A DNA stretch of 64,000 bases from the NCBI RefSeq assembly GCF_937958975.1, contig NZ_CALGRE010000023.1, forward strand, positions 1-64,000, written 5' to 3'. Positions 27,505-35,306 of this stretch are shown here, one piece after another (the first letter of the stretch is position 1; each line of letters starts with the position of its first letter). The translations under genes and the position numbers were made by a program. The stretch comes from an uncultured Eubacterium sp. GTDB lineage: Bacteria; Bacillota; Clostridia; Lachnospirales; Lachnospiraceae. The notes under the pieces are model-generated. The model saw nothing but the letters and a program-made list of their open reading frames with translations. It was not told the origin of the DNA and did no database searches.

Positions 27505-28096
27505 ATCCTTACCTTTATTTTGAACTTTTGAACCATTGCATAAAAATCTCTTGTCACCTGTGAATTCTTATCATAATCAACTGCTGTTGCATATATATCT
27601 GTATTTTTTTGACAAAATCTTCGTTCATTTGATTTGATTTTCTGAATTTCAGCAACCAGGTGTTCAAAATAATCCTCGTCAAAAATCTGCCCATTAATTA
27701 GACGGTTTTTATCTAATACATGGCCTGCTTTGTAAATGTGTCAAGTACCTTTGTTGCCCGCACTCTAAACTAAATTGCTTTCTCAAAATTAATACGATAT
27801 CCAACTGCAACGATAGCTGCCAGTAATTAAAACTTATATTGGTATGTTTTTCCGTTATCAGCAACTCGTGCAAAATTTGCACAAGTTAAATTTTCATCCA
27901 ATTCTTTTTCTTCAAAAATATTCTTTAAATGCTTCGTAACAACGCTTCTGTCTACATAAAAAGCTATGAAATAGCTTTTTGTATCAGCCATACATCATTA
28001 TTCTACACTCTGGCCTCTATTCTATATCCCCCCTGCATCACAAGTAAACACCAAGAAATCAACGGCACTATTTCTTATTTGTAGTTCTTCGCTCAT
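27505..28096 (-). pseudogene. Decayed RhuM-family gene
   Basis: Reading the minus strand from ATG at 28096 gives MSEELQIRNS, a stop, then pieces of a RhuM (virulence/phage-associated) protein: VDRSVVTKHLKNIFEEKELD, CANFARVADNGKTYQYKF, LLAAIVAVGYRIN, then after a frameshift AGHVLDKNRLINGQIFDEDY and AEIQKIKSNERRFCQK. Internal TAA and TAG codons and at least one frameshift break it, and the N-terminal part is shortened. RhuM genes often ride on mobile elements. It sits just outside the guaA-like duplication at 28,349. Confidence 0.8.
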
Positions 28097-28216
28097 GAAA
28101 ATTGTCCTTTCTTGTATTTCAATTATTAATTTTTATCCGTTTACAATCCATAAAAACTTTTGCTAAAATAATTATATCAAAATCCATAAAAAATAAAATA
28201 TAAGTTTTCCCTCACC

Positions 28217-28254
28217 ATGCTCAGTTCAATTTCGCTTCGCTCCATCTTACTGAC
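28217..28254. repeat. Structured intergenic repeat, single copy
   Basis: The segment TCAGTTCAATTTCGCTTCGC and the bases after it (CCATCTTACTGACGGCTT) match the two tandem units at 56,386-56,532 (TAGTTCGATTCCGCTTCGC...CATCTCA-CTAACGGCTT). In both places a long terminator-like hairpin follows. Confidence 0.6.
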
Positions 28255-28268
28255 GGCTTGCGCCGTAT

Positions 28269-28334
28269 AAGGCTGAAAAAAGAAAAGCTCCCGAGTACAT
28301 AAATGTCCTCGGGAGCTTTCCTTTTTTCAGCCTT
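28269..28334. terminator. Long nested hairpin, likely bidirectional terminator
   Basis: Outer arms AAGGCTGAAAAAAG (28269-28282) and CTTTTTTCAGCCTT (28321-28334) enclose an inner stem AAGCTCCCGAG/CTCGGGAGCTT. A- and T-runs lie in the arms. If 28,349 is the old end of guaA, this would be the original guaA terminator. Confidence 0.75.
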
Positions 28335-28348
28335 GCATGGCTTGTAGC

Positions 28349-28360
28349 TTATTCGAACTC
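28349..28360 (-). other. guaA-3'-end-like duplication (possible attachment site, outer)
   Basis: Minus strand GAGTTCGAATAA reads Glu-Phe-Glu-stop and matches the guaA end GAGTTCGAGTGA (41205-41216) at 10 of 12 bases; both differences keep the coding sense. It is not part of any gene here. It fits a duplicated core left by an integrase that targets the 3' end of guaA. Confidence 0.45.
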
Positions 28361-28591
28361 GACAATTAGTAACCAATTTTATTTAGAAATTATTTATTGT
28401 CGTGTTTATCGTTTTTAGATTATTTGATATATCCATATTATCCTGCCTATATGGGCTAATATTATCATTTTGTTATCAGTGTTGATAACACTCGCTCTAT
28501 AACTGCAGATGATAATAACTATATATTTGGTATTGATTATAAACGATTCTATTTGTGAAATCAACATTCCATTATTAAGAAAATATCTATA

Positions 28592-29758
28592 TCAACATAA
28601 CAACTCATGAAGTCTTTCGATTTCTTCATTAATAGCTCTCGTATTTGCTTCATCTAAAACACATGATAATTTGATTTCACGCCTAACATCATCTTCTATA
28701 TCTGGCAAATTTGCAATCTCAACATATAACCTATTTACAAAATTATCCATTTGGGTAAGTAACGACTTCGGAAGTTCATATAACAATTTAAGTAGTTGTT
28801 TAAACACTTCATTCGTATGTATTGTTTTAAAATATAACGCCCATGCAACTATCCTTTCATAAAGTGAAGCAAACTGCTTTGAAACATATACTATCATTTC
28901 CAAATCACTCGGTACTCCCGCTTCCCCAATCGCATCTTGAATTGCAGAATTCAAAAGTGTACACAAAATTCCGTTTAATTTGACAATTTCATTCAGTTTT
29001 ACAGAAACATTCTCTAATAGTTCATCAGGACTCATTTCAATTATATGTGTCGCAAATAAACCATACTTAAAATCCCATCTATGTTTCTGTAATTTGTCAA
29101 ACTCGTCTTTCATCACATAAGCAAGAAATTTATACTCCCATGCATATGGCTTTTCAATTAAAACACGTAACGCTTCTGCAGAAATATTACTGTCTAAAAT
29201 ATGTGGTTCCAGAGTATGTGATATTTTTTTATATCTCAATCCATCAGAAAATATCAAACTTAATTGATGTCTCATCGTAGTGGTTATGTCTCGCACAGAT
29301 TCATACGTATAAATCCATTGTTTTGATTCACTATAAATTTCCGAAACAAATTCAAATAGCTGAGGATTGTCCACAACAGTCGAAAAATTCCCATCTTTAT
29401 TGACTTCCCATATTTTTAATTGGCTATATAACTGCTTATCCACAAACACAAATACCGGAATCCCTTTAGCTTTTGCATGTAAATATTCTAAATTCGTAAT
29501 AGATTTTCCACTCTCCGTCACATATCCATATCTAGTTCCAACAATAAGTATAAAAATATCCGCTGATTTATCAACATTACTCAAGCAATTTTCAAAAGTC
29601 CCAATACATGGATCAATAGGAAACGAGTCAAACTCGGACAGCATAGTTTGAAAACCGTAATTAGTTTCAAAAAATTCTTTTAAGTCTTCTCGAACCTGTT
29701 TTAGGTCATAGCAAGTAGAACTAACAAAAACTACTGGTGTATGTCTATCTGTATTCAT
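28592..29758 (-). CDS. DUF4062-domain protein
   Basis: The product has 388 residues. The first ~120 residues fit DUF4062, a TIR/nucleotide-fold relative (VVFVSSTCYDLKQVREDL, LSEFDSFPIDP, DIFILIVGTRYG, SITNLEYLHAKAKGIPVFVFV). The rest is helical and unrecognised. DUF4062 domains are common in predicted signalling and anti-phage proteins, usually fused to effectors such as NTPase, kinase or TPR parts. GGAGAG lies before the ATG. It is the last gene of the inner accessory segment, just after the KilA-N remnant. The 230 bases downstream hold only small dyads and the guaA-like core. Confidence 0.82.
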   Translation of the reverse strand: MNTDRHTPVVFVSSTCYDLKQVREDLKEFFETNYGFQTMLSEFDSFPIDPCIGTFENCLSNVDKSADIFILIVGTRYGYVTESGKSITNLEYLHAKAKGIPVFVFVDKQLYSQLKIWEVNKDGNFSTVVDNPQLFEFVSEIYSESKQWIYTYESVRDITTTMRHQLSLIFSDGLRYKKISHTLEPHILDSNISAEALRVLIEKPYAWEYKFLAYVMKDEFDKLQKHRWDFKYGLFATHIIEMSPDELLENVSVKLNEIVKLNGILCTLLNSAIQDAIGEAGVPSDLEMIVYVSKQFASLYERIVAWALYFKTIHTNEVFKQLLKLLYELPKSLLTQMDNFVNRLYVEIANLPDIEDDVRREIKLSCVLDEANTRAINEEIERLHELLC

Positions 29759-29776
29759 ATTCTCTCCTTATCCTTT

Positions 29777-30633
29777 TTATATATCTTCAATTAGATTTTT
29801 TCGCAACGCTTCAATAGCATCCAGATTCCTTTTTAGAATTTTAAGTTGTCTATATGCTTTTTCTCTCAATATTTTCAGCCTCTCGATTTTTGGCACTTCC
29901 CGTCTCATCAAATCAGCATTCGTATCTTCCAGATTGATAAGCACAACCAATTCTTCCGCCAAAGCAAAATCTCTGATATTAGGAGTTTTCCCGCTTATTC
30001 CTTTCTCATTTCTCCACTGTACCGCTGTTTTCCCCAATAACGCCATATTCAAAATATCCGCTTCAGAAGCATATGCATATGCTATCTCCTGCGGAAATAA
30101 TATCGGTATTATCAGGAATTCCTTTATCGCATCTGTATGAATACGATAGTTTATTTTTGAAAGTTCTCTCTCTACATCCCATCCAATCGCTAACCGATTT
30201 GCTTCATCTTTCTTTAATCGCTAATAATCTTTAATAATATAGAGTTTAAATTCTGGAGAAATCCACGAAGCAAACTCAAAAGCAATATCTGTATGAGCAT
30301 AAGTGCCGCCATACCGTCCTGATTTTGATATGATACCGATTGCATTTGTTGCTTTTATCCATTGTTACGGTGTCAATGTAAACGCATTATCCCCGACTCT
30401 GTTTTAAACCTATCGAATTCGATAGGTTTAAAATTGGAATTATGGATTTGGTCCCACAAGCCCAAAAACGAAATCATGGAATGGTTACGCATCCAGTTTG
30501 CCACCACGATAAACGCATTATCAGGATTTTTATATTTAGCAATATCTGTCTTCGAAATATAAGCTTCCTCATTAACAACCTCTCCAATTACTCTGATTTC
30601 TGTTCCGTTAGCATCTATTTTCATATTCTTCAT
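29777..30633 (-). pseudogene. Broken KilA-N domain protein gene
   Basis: A KilA-N/ORF11-type protein can be read across three pieces. The N-terminal part runs from 30633 (EAYISKTDIAKYKNPDNAF, WMRNHSMISFLGLWDQIHN). After a frameshift and a TAA near 30,370 comes WIKATNAIGIISKSGRYGG and FEFASWISPEFKLYIIKDY. A TAG follows, then the C-terminal part ending at 29777 (INYRIHTDAIKEF, AYASEADILNMALLGKT). A 91-codon open piece remains at 29777-30052. Such proteins are phage- and plasmid-type DNA-binding proteins. The frame contains a 32-base perfect palindrome. Confidence 0.8.
30402..30433. repeat. 32-base perfect palindrome inside the KilA-N remnant
   Basis: TTTTAAACCTATCGAA (30402-30417) is followed at once by its exact reverse complement (30418-30433), with no loop. 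It lies in codons for NFKPIEFDRFK, a segment conserved in relatives, so it may be partly a coding coincidence extended by drift or a cruciform/binding site. Confidence 0.8.
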
Positions 30634-30817
30634 TGTGTCTCTTCACCCCTCTCATGCTATTTCCCGAATACGTTTTTTATATGAGTAACATTCCCAATAT
30701 ATGTTTTACAATAGAAACCTTGCAAATTTTCTTATTTCAATTGCATCATTTACTTTATCTTACTGATTTTCTATTATCAAACTGTTGCTATTATTTATAA
30801 ATACCTTAATACATGTA

Positions 30818-32056
30818 TTAGTAAAATACAATATCCTTTCCATCTTCTAAATAATCTGGAATCTTCACATCTTTTGTAAGCGGATGTCCCTTAAATAAAA
30901 TTCTTATTGCCCTAACCGAACCATATATCTCTATCATCAATTCCTTCTGCTTCTCATATACATCGACATTGTAACTATTATTAGTTAATTCATGTGCAGG
31001 AACCTGCCTAATCTTTCTTATCTGCCTAATAGGTTTAATTATAACTTCATCTACATCAAAATTAGCTTTAACATTTTTAAGAAGCCACTCTTTGAACATT
31101 ACTATACTGCCCTTATCTTTACCTTCCTCATCTTTTCGTTCTATTCCTTTTATAAATACAGAATCTTTTTGAAATGTTTTTATCGAAATGTTATGTACTA
31201 CCAACTTTTCTAACACTAACACAAAATCATAATAATTCTTCATTGTTGGTAATAGTATATTCCTATATCCCTCCGGCATATCTGTATCTTGTATTCCATA
31301 TGTATGTGAAAATAATTTAGGAATACTCATTGCTTCACAAAGATTATTTATCACTTGCATTTCCTCTAAAAGAGCGTGAAATATCCAATATTGGGTGACC
31401 CATTCTCCCATAAGCAAATTTTTAATAAATCCCGCACTAACTTTGCAATTATTTTGGTTTTCTAACTCAAATCCTTTCCAAAGCATTTGAATTTTGGGAG
31501 ATAATTTAGCTAAATCTATTACAAAAACTCCTATTGCTCTATTTAGTTTTTCGCCTTCTATATATGCCATACCATAATCCTTAATATATTCATTCGGAGA
31601 ACCTTCTTCATAAAATTCATCTTTAATGCATATGGTACCTCTATACCCATTATCCATGACTAAGAACTTTGGATTATTAATGTATCTTTCTAATATTTCT
31701 ATATCAAAAAAAATGACTTCAAACTGTTCCTTGCCTCTTTGCAAAAGGACTGTATATGGTTTCTGATAATCAATTTCGACTCCCTCTAATGCCTGATCTG
31801 TTGGATAAAAACATGTATGTCTATCGGTATTTCTTGCATTTGCTATTTGATGTTCCTTTGATAACCCTATATCAAATCCTTTGATATGAGGATTCAACAC
31901 ATCAACCTCGGAAATTGCTTCCACAAACCCGTCATTAATTAATTCTATCATTTCATTTACATCATAATCTTCTATTTCATAAATAGGTAAACCATTAAAA
32001 CTACTCGAATCCAAATAGTATCTAATAACTTTATCCAATAATTTGCTATCCTTCAT
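30818..32056 (-). CDS. Unknown 412-residue protein
   Basis: The product is soluble, with no signal peptide or membrane helix. Visible features are an N-terminal acidic stretch, an alpha/beta middle (YTVLLQRGKEQFEVIFFDIEIL), a helical region (YWIFHALLEEMQVINNLCEAM), and a basic C-terminal motif RQIRKIRQVPAHELTNN followed by a helix and KGHP. The Arg-rich PAH motif looks like one I associate with HEPN-like or related C-terminal domains in defence-island proteins; this is tentative. GAGGAT lies before the ATG. It heads the inner accessory segment next to the guaA-like site at 32,261. Confidence 0.7.
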   Translation of the reverse strand: MKDSKLLDKVIRYYLDSSSFNGLPIYEIEDYDVNEMIELINDGFVEAISEVDVLNPHIKGFDIGLSKEHQIANARNTDRHTCFYPTDQALEGVEIDYQKPYTVLLQRGKEQFEVIFFDIEILERYINNPKFLVMDNGYRGTICIKDEFYEEGSPNEYIKDYGMAYIEGEKLNRAIGVFVIDLAKLSPKIQMLWKGFELENQNNCKVSAGFIKNLLMGEWVTQYWIFHALLEEMQVINNLCEAMSIPKLFSHTYGIQDTDMPEGYRNILLPTMKNYYDFVLVLEKLVVHNISIKTFQKDSVFIKGIERKDEEGKDKGSIVMFKEWLLKNVKANFDVDEVIIKPIRQIRKIRQVPAHELTNNSYNVDVYEKQKELMIEIYGSVRAIRILFKGHPLTKDVKIPDYLEDGKDIVFY

Positions 32057-32202
32057 GGTACATCCTCACATTTATTTCTACTAAGATGTTTTTATTATAT
32101 CATGCGTCTAACTAAAGATACAGGCAAATTGTGTCTAACAGTTTTAATCCATTATGCTGATAACGGAAATTGATATAAACTAAAAAATGTAGATAATATA
32201 AG

Positions 32203-32235
32203 TATGGCAGGCAATCTCATAGACTACCTGCCATA
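32203..32235. terminator. Hairpin near the inner attachment-like site
   Basis: A 9-bp stem (32203-32211 with 32227-32235, TATGGCAGG/CCTGCCATA) has a 15-base loop. Neither side has a strong T-run, so termination is only possible. It lies 26 bases from the guaA-like core. The rest of the 393-base gap at 32,057-32,449 holds the core, a pair of short direct repeats and AT-rich sequence. Confidence 0.4.
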
Positions 32236-32260
32236 TAATATATCCTATATAGAAATTTAA

Positions 32261-32272
32261 TTATTCAAATTC
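32261..32272 (-). other. guaA-3'-end-like duplication (possible attachment site, inner)
   Basis: Minus strand GAATTTGAATAA again reads Glu-Phe-Glu-stop, preceded by ACTATAAAT, close to the Thr-Ile codons of guaA. It differs from the guaA end at 4 of 12 bases, all silent. It is in non-coding DNA and in the same orientation as the other two copies. Confidence 0.4.
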
Positions 32273-32373
32273 ATTTATAGTAAATGCAATCATAGTTGAT
32301 TTTAGTACACATTTGTGTATTTTGGTCTGTTTTATCTTTGTATTATTGATATTTTTTGTGTCGATGTGATTTT

Positions 32374-32392
32374 ATGGAGCCAAAATGGAGCC
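32374..32392. repeat. Short direct repeats, possible integrase arm sites
   Basis: ATGGAGCC occurs twice 11 bases apart (TGGAGCC at 32375-32381 and 32386-32392). Such paired motifs are typical next to attachment sites of tyrosine-integrase elements in Firmicutes. No integrase gene remains here. Confidence 0.35.
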
Positions 32393-32449
32393 AGTTATTA
32401 TGTTAAGATACTCTCCGTCATTTTAAGACTTTGTATACACACAACTGTA

Positions 32450-34069
32450 TCAATCAATCTTATACTTATCCCTTAGCCATTTTTTTACTATTTCAATATC
32501 TAGTGAAAACATATCCATTTTCTCTGTTTTAGCTTTTATGCTGGCTCCTATAATTTCTATTACAACTATAAGTATGCTAATAATTCCTTGATTATCATTG
32601 CACCATTTTACAAATCCATTAATTTCCTCACAATCCTTAGTTACATATTTTATAATACATAACGAAGCTATAATTATTATCCCTACTATAAACAATGAAA
32701 AACATATGCAACTAATTATTTTTCTTCTTCTCACAATTTTTTTAGCCTGCTTATCTATTATATCTTCTTGTCCTTTCGAGAATTCCTCGTTTCCATCGCT
32801 TACATTTTGCATAAATTCTATTTTTTGTTTTAACAATTCTATTTCATCATTATGTTTACTCTCGATTGCTGCAATCCTACTTTCTAAAATAGTTTTATGA
32901 GATTCCTCTACAATTCCCTCTATGTTTTCATCTACTGCATTTGTTTCGCTCAACTTTCTTTCTATATCATATATTATTTCTTCTTTTATTTCATTTTCCT
33001 CATTTAAATTCATAATATAAGGAAAGATTCTTTCTTTAACATCTTTCAGCTTATCCTTCTCCGGAGCAATTCTTATGTTTAGGAATTGACAAAAGGCTTT
33101 GTAATCATCCGAAGTTCTTCCTTTATATTTCAGTAAAATTGAATACCATACACTCGGCAAAACAAAAATAGGTATTGTTCCAGATCTTTTTTCCATCGCC
33201 CAATCTGTCAAACAATGGTCCGCTGTTATGAAATAATATTTCAGATCCATAAAATTAGATGCTTGCCCTTTATCATTCTTATCCACCATATATAAATAGT
33301 TGTTTATATCTATTTTTATTGCACTAATATATGTATTTCTGTAATGTTCTTCCTTATATTTAGAAAAATCTGCAACAAGTTCATTAAAACCACATCTAGA
33401 ATCCCCTTCGTAATCCTTATTTACAACAGTCTTCTTAAACGGTCTTAAAATCTTATTTACTTCTTTTTCTAAATATATTCTAAATTCTTCGAATTCGCCT
33501 GCATAGTTTCCTGGCATTCCACACCATATTGTATATTGCTCATAAAAATCTAAATTTGCATACTTTGAACCCATTATTCTCATTGCCTTCACAGATAATG
33601 GTTTATTTTGCCCTAAGGCCTTTTTTAACAAATTAACATGATACTTAATCGTATTTGTTATTTCAACTGCTGTATGATTTGTATAACATATTTTAATCCC
33701 TGCGCTTGTACATTTTTTAATAAATGCGTTCATTACATTTTTTCTTTCTTCATTATTAAAAACTGCCAATCTAAAAATGACATTTGAATCCAAATAAAAT
33801 TCTTTTCCATTAAAAATTTGCGCAAAAGAACTTGTATTCTTTTTAACTGTCAACATACAATATTCAAAACATGAAGCAATTAAATTAAGTATGAACTCGT
33901 TTTTCGGTTTATAATCCCAATTCAAAAAATCATTTATTACTCTCGATTGATCGGGATCAAATTTTGTATCAATCACACTATCAACAGTTTTTGAATCACA
34001 ATAGTTCATTAACTCTAATACTGTATTCTTTTCCGCATTAAACGTATTATATAAGAATCTATATATCAA
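32450..34069 (-). CDS. Membrane-anchored PIN-like nuclease protein
   Basis: The product has 539 residues. Residues 88-310 look like a large PIN domain: FYLDSNVIFRLA (Asp 94), NHTAVEITNTI (Glu 136) and YYFITADHCLTDWA (Asp 284) hold the acidic metal ligands. A coiled-coil-like stretch (395-445) leads to two membrane helices (451-475 and 494-513) and a basic tail. The start is TTG at 34069, overlapping the stop of the upstream gene; an in-frame stop lies just before it. PIN enzymes cut RNA. Placing one on a membrane next to other accessory genes suggests an abortive-infection effector (inference). No full-length family is recognised. Confidence 0.75.
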   Translation of the reverse strand: MIYRFLYNTFNAEKNTVLELMNYCDSKTVDSVIDTKFDPDQSRVINDFLNWDYKPKNEFILNLIASCFEYCMLTVKKNTSSFAQIFNGKEFYLDSNVIFRLAVFNNEERKNVMNAFIKKCTSAGIKICYTNHTAVEITNTIKYHVNLLKKALGQNKPLSVKAMRIMGSKYANLDFYEQYTIWCGMPGNYAGEFEEFRIYLEKEVNKILRPFKKTVVNKDYEGDSRCGFNELVADFSKYKEEHYRNTYISAIKIDINNYLYMVDKNDKGQASNFMDLKYYFITADHCLTDWAMEKRSGTIPIFVLPSVWYSILLKYKGRTSDDYKAFCQFLNIRIAPEKDKLKDVKERIFPYIMNLNEENEIKEEIIYDIERKLSETNAVDENIEGIVEESHKTILESRIAAIESKHNDEIELLKQKIEFMQNVSDGNEEFSKGQEDIIDKQAKKIVRRRKIISCICFSLFIVGIIIIASLCIIKYVTKDCEEINGFVKWCNDNQGIISILIVVIEIIGASIKAKTEKMDMFSLDIEIVKKWLRDKYKID

Positions 34070-34446
34070 ATCTTTAATTCTTCAAATCCATACTTTGATT
34101 CCTTTTCCTCAAGAAAAAGTTTGATATATTCGTTAATATTTATGCGTTCAGAATCTTTCATCTTTTCATATTCTTTAGGATTTATCGTATATTTATTGAG
34201 TAGTTGATCTTGTTCTTCATATACTACAATCCCTCTTTCTTTTTTTAACGCATCCTTTATTTCATCATATGAAAATTCATGAGTATATATTTCATTTAAA
34301 GCATCAATAATTTCATTTATTTTTAATGGGGTCCCATAAGAATCAAACAAAACTAATTTAATTATTTTCCTTAAATTAGTTGTGAAATTTTTAGCAGAAC
34401 TATCTCCTAAAACAACAGCTAATCTAAATATTTTTTCTTTATTCAT
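34066..34446 (-). CDS. Small partner of the PIN-like gene, winged-helix-like
   Basis: The product has 126 residues. It appears all-alpha with a winged-helix look in the middle (TPLKINEIIDALNEIYTHEF then YDEIKDALKKERGIVVY), similar to DNA-binding or protein-interaction modules. The start at 34446 follows AGGAAAA; an ATG at 34464 is possible. Its stop overlaps the TTG of the PIN-like gene, so the two are translationally coupled and probably form a pair. Regulator, antitoxin or adaptor roles are possible; none is shown. Confidence 0.65.
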   Translation of the reverse strand: MNKEKIFRLAVVLGDSSAKNFTTNLRKIIKLVLFDSYGTPLKINEIIDALNEIYTHEFSYDEIKDALKKERGIVVYEEQDQLLNKYTINPKEYEKMKDSERININEYIKLFLEEKESKYGFEELKI

Positions 34447-34481
34447 TATTACTTTTCCTATCATGTACTCTAACTTAACAT

Positions 34482-35249
34482 TTATATATCAATACTGTCT
34501 TGCCATTTGTTTTTTTCTATCTGTCTCAATCCTATACATTTAAATTTTAATTCCGAGATATATCCTGCTCCTTTTTCACTTATGTAAGAATACGTATCTA
34601 CTTGAAGTTTAATATCTTGGCTATATGTAGTTCCTATAACATCCTTATAAAAAACAGTCAATGGTATATCTGTATATCCCATCTTATCAAGCTTAGGTTC
34701 TGTACTCCACCAATTATTTTCCTTTTTCGTTTTTACACCTGGCACAAGTCCCACATAAGCGGCAATCTCAATTCCTAAATTTAAACATTTTCCTTGTTCT
34801 ATCGCGTTAGTACCATTTGTATCTTGCGGATTATAATACGAACTTTTTACTTTCCAATATGTTATTGGTCCCAGTCCCACATTTTTTAAAGATAAACAGG
34901 CGTATAAATTCAAAGGTCCACTTTCGTTTATAACCGCCTGTATAGTACCTCCATTAGTATTTAATGGAGTATTCACCTTTTTAAATGTCGCTGCTAAGTA
35001 GGGAGAAAATTGAAGTTGCCTATCAATCTTATTCTGTTTACCAGTATACAAAATAGTAATAACAATACCTACTAATGTTGCTATCGCACCTATAATTGAT
35101 CCAATATAGGCCCCAAGAAAACTCGCCCAATCTGAATTTGAAATATTGCTTTTGTATCCATTTCCAAATATAAACTTATCAAGTAATAGCGGCATTATGA
35201 TAACAACTGCTAACACTGCACTAAGCACAACAATAATTTTTCTTTTCAT
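34482..35249 (-). CDS. Two-helix membrane protein of the accessory operon
   Basis: The product has 255 residues. There are two N-terminal membrane segments (IIVVLSAVLAVVIIMPLLL and WASFLGAYIGSIIGAIATLV) and then a soluble domain of about 170 residues with beta-strands. The WASFLGAYIG...GAIATLVGIVIT pattern recurs in unknown membrane proteins of Firmicutes accessory islands. The start at 35249 is chosen so the first helix is at the N-terminus; the ribosome site is weak. It lies between the methyltransferase fusion (57-base gap) and the PIN pair (35-base gap) on the same strand. Function unknown. Confidence 0.65.
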   Translation of the reverse strand: MKRKIIVVLSAVLAVVIIMPLLLDKFIFGNGYKSNISNSDWASFLGAYIGSIIGAIATLVGIVITILYTGKQNKIDRQLQFSPYLAATFKKVNTPLNTNGGTIQAVINESGPLNLYACLSLKNVGLGPITYWKVKSSYYNPQDTNGTNAIEQGKCLNLGIEIAAYVGLVPGVKTKKENNWWSTEPKLDKMGYTDIPLTVFYKDVIGTTYSQDIKLQVDTYSYISEKGAGYISELKFKCIGLRQIEKNKWQDSIDI

Positions 35250-35306
35250 TTTGATATATCCAATCTGTGATAAATTCTTAGTTCTACACAAATGCAAATT
35301 ATTATG

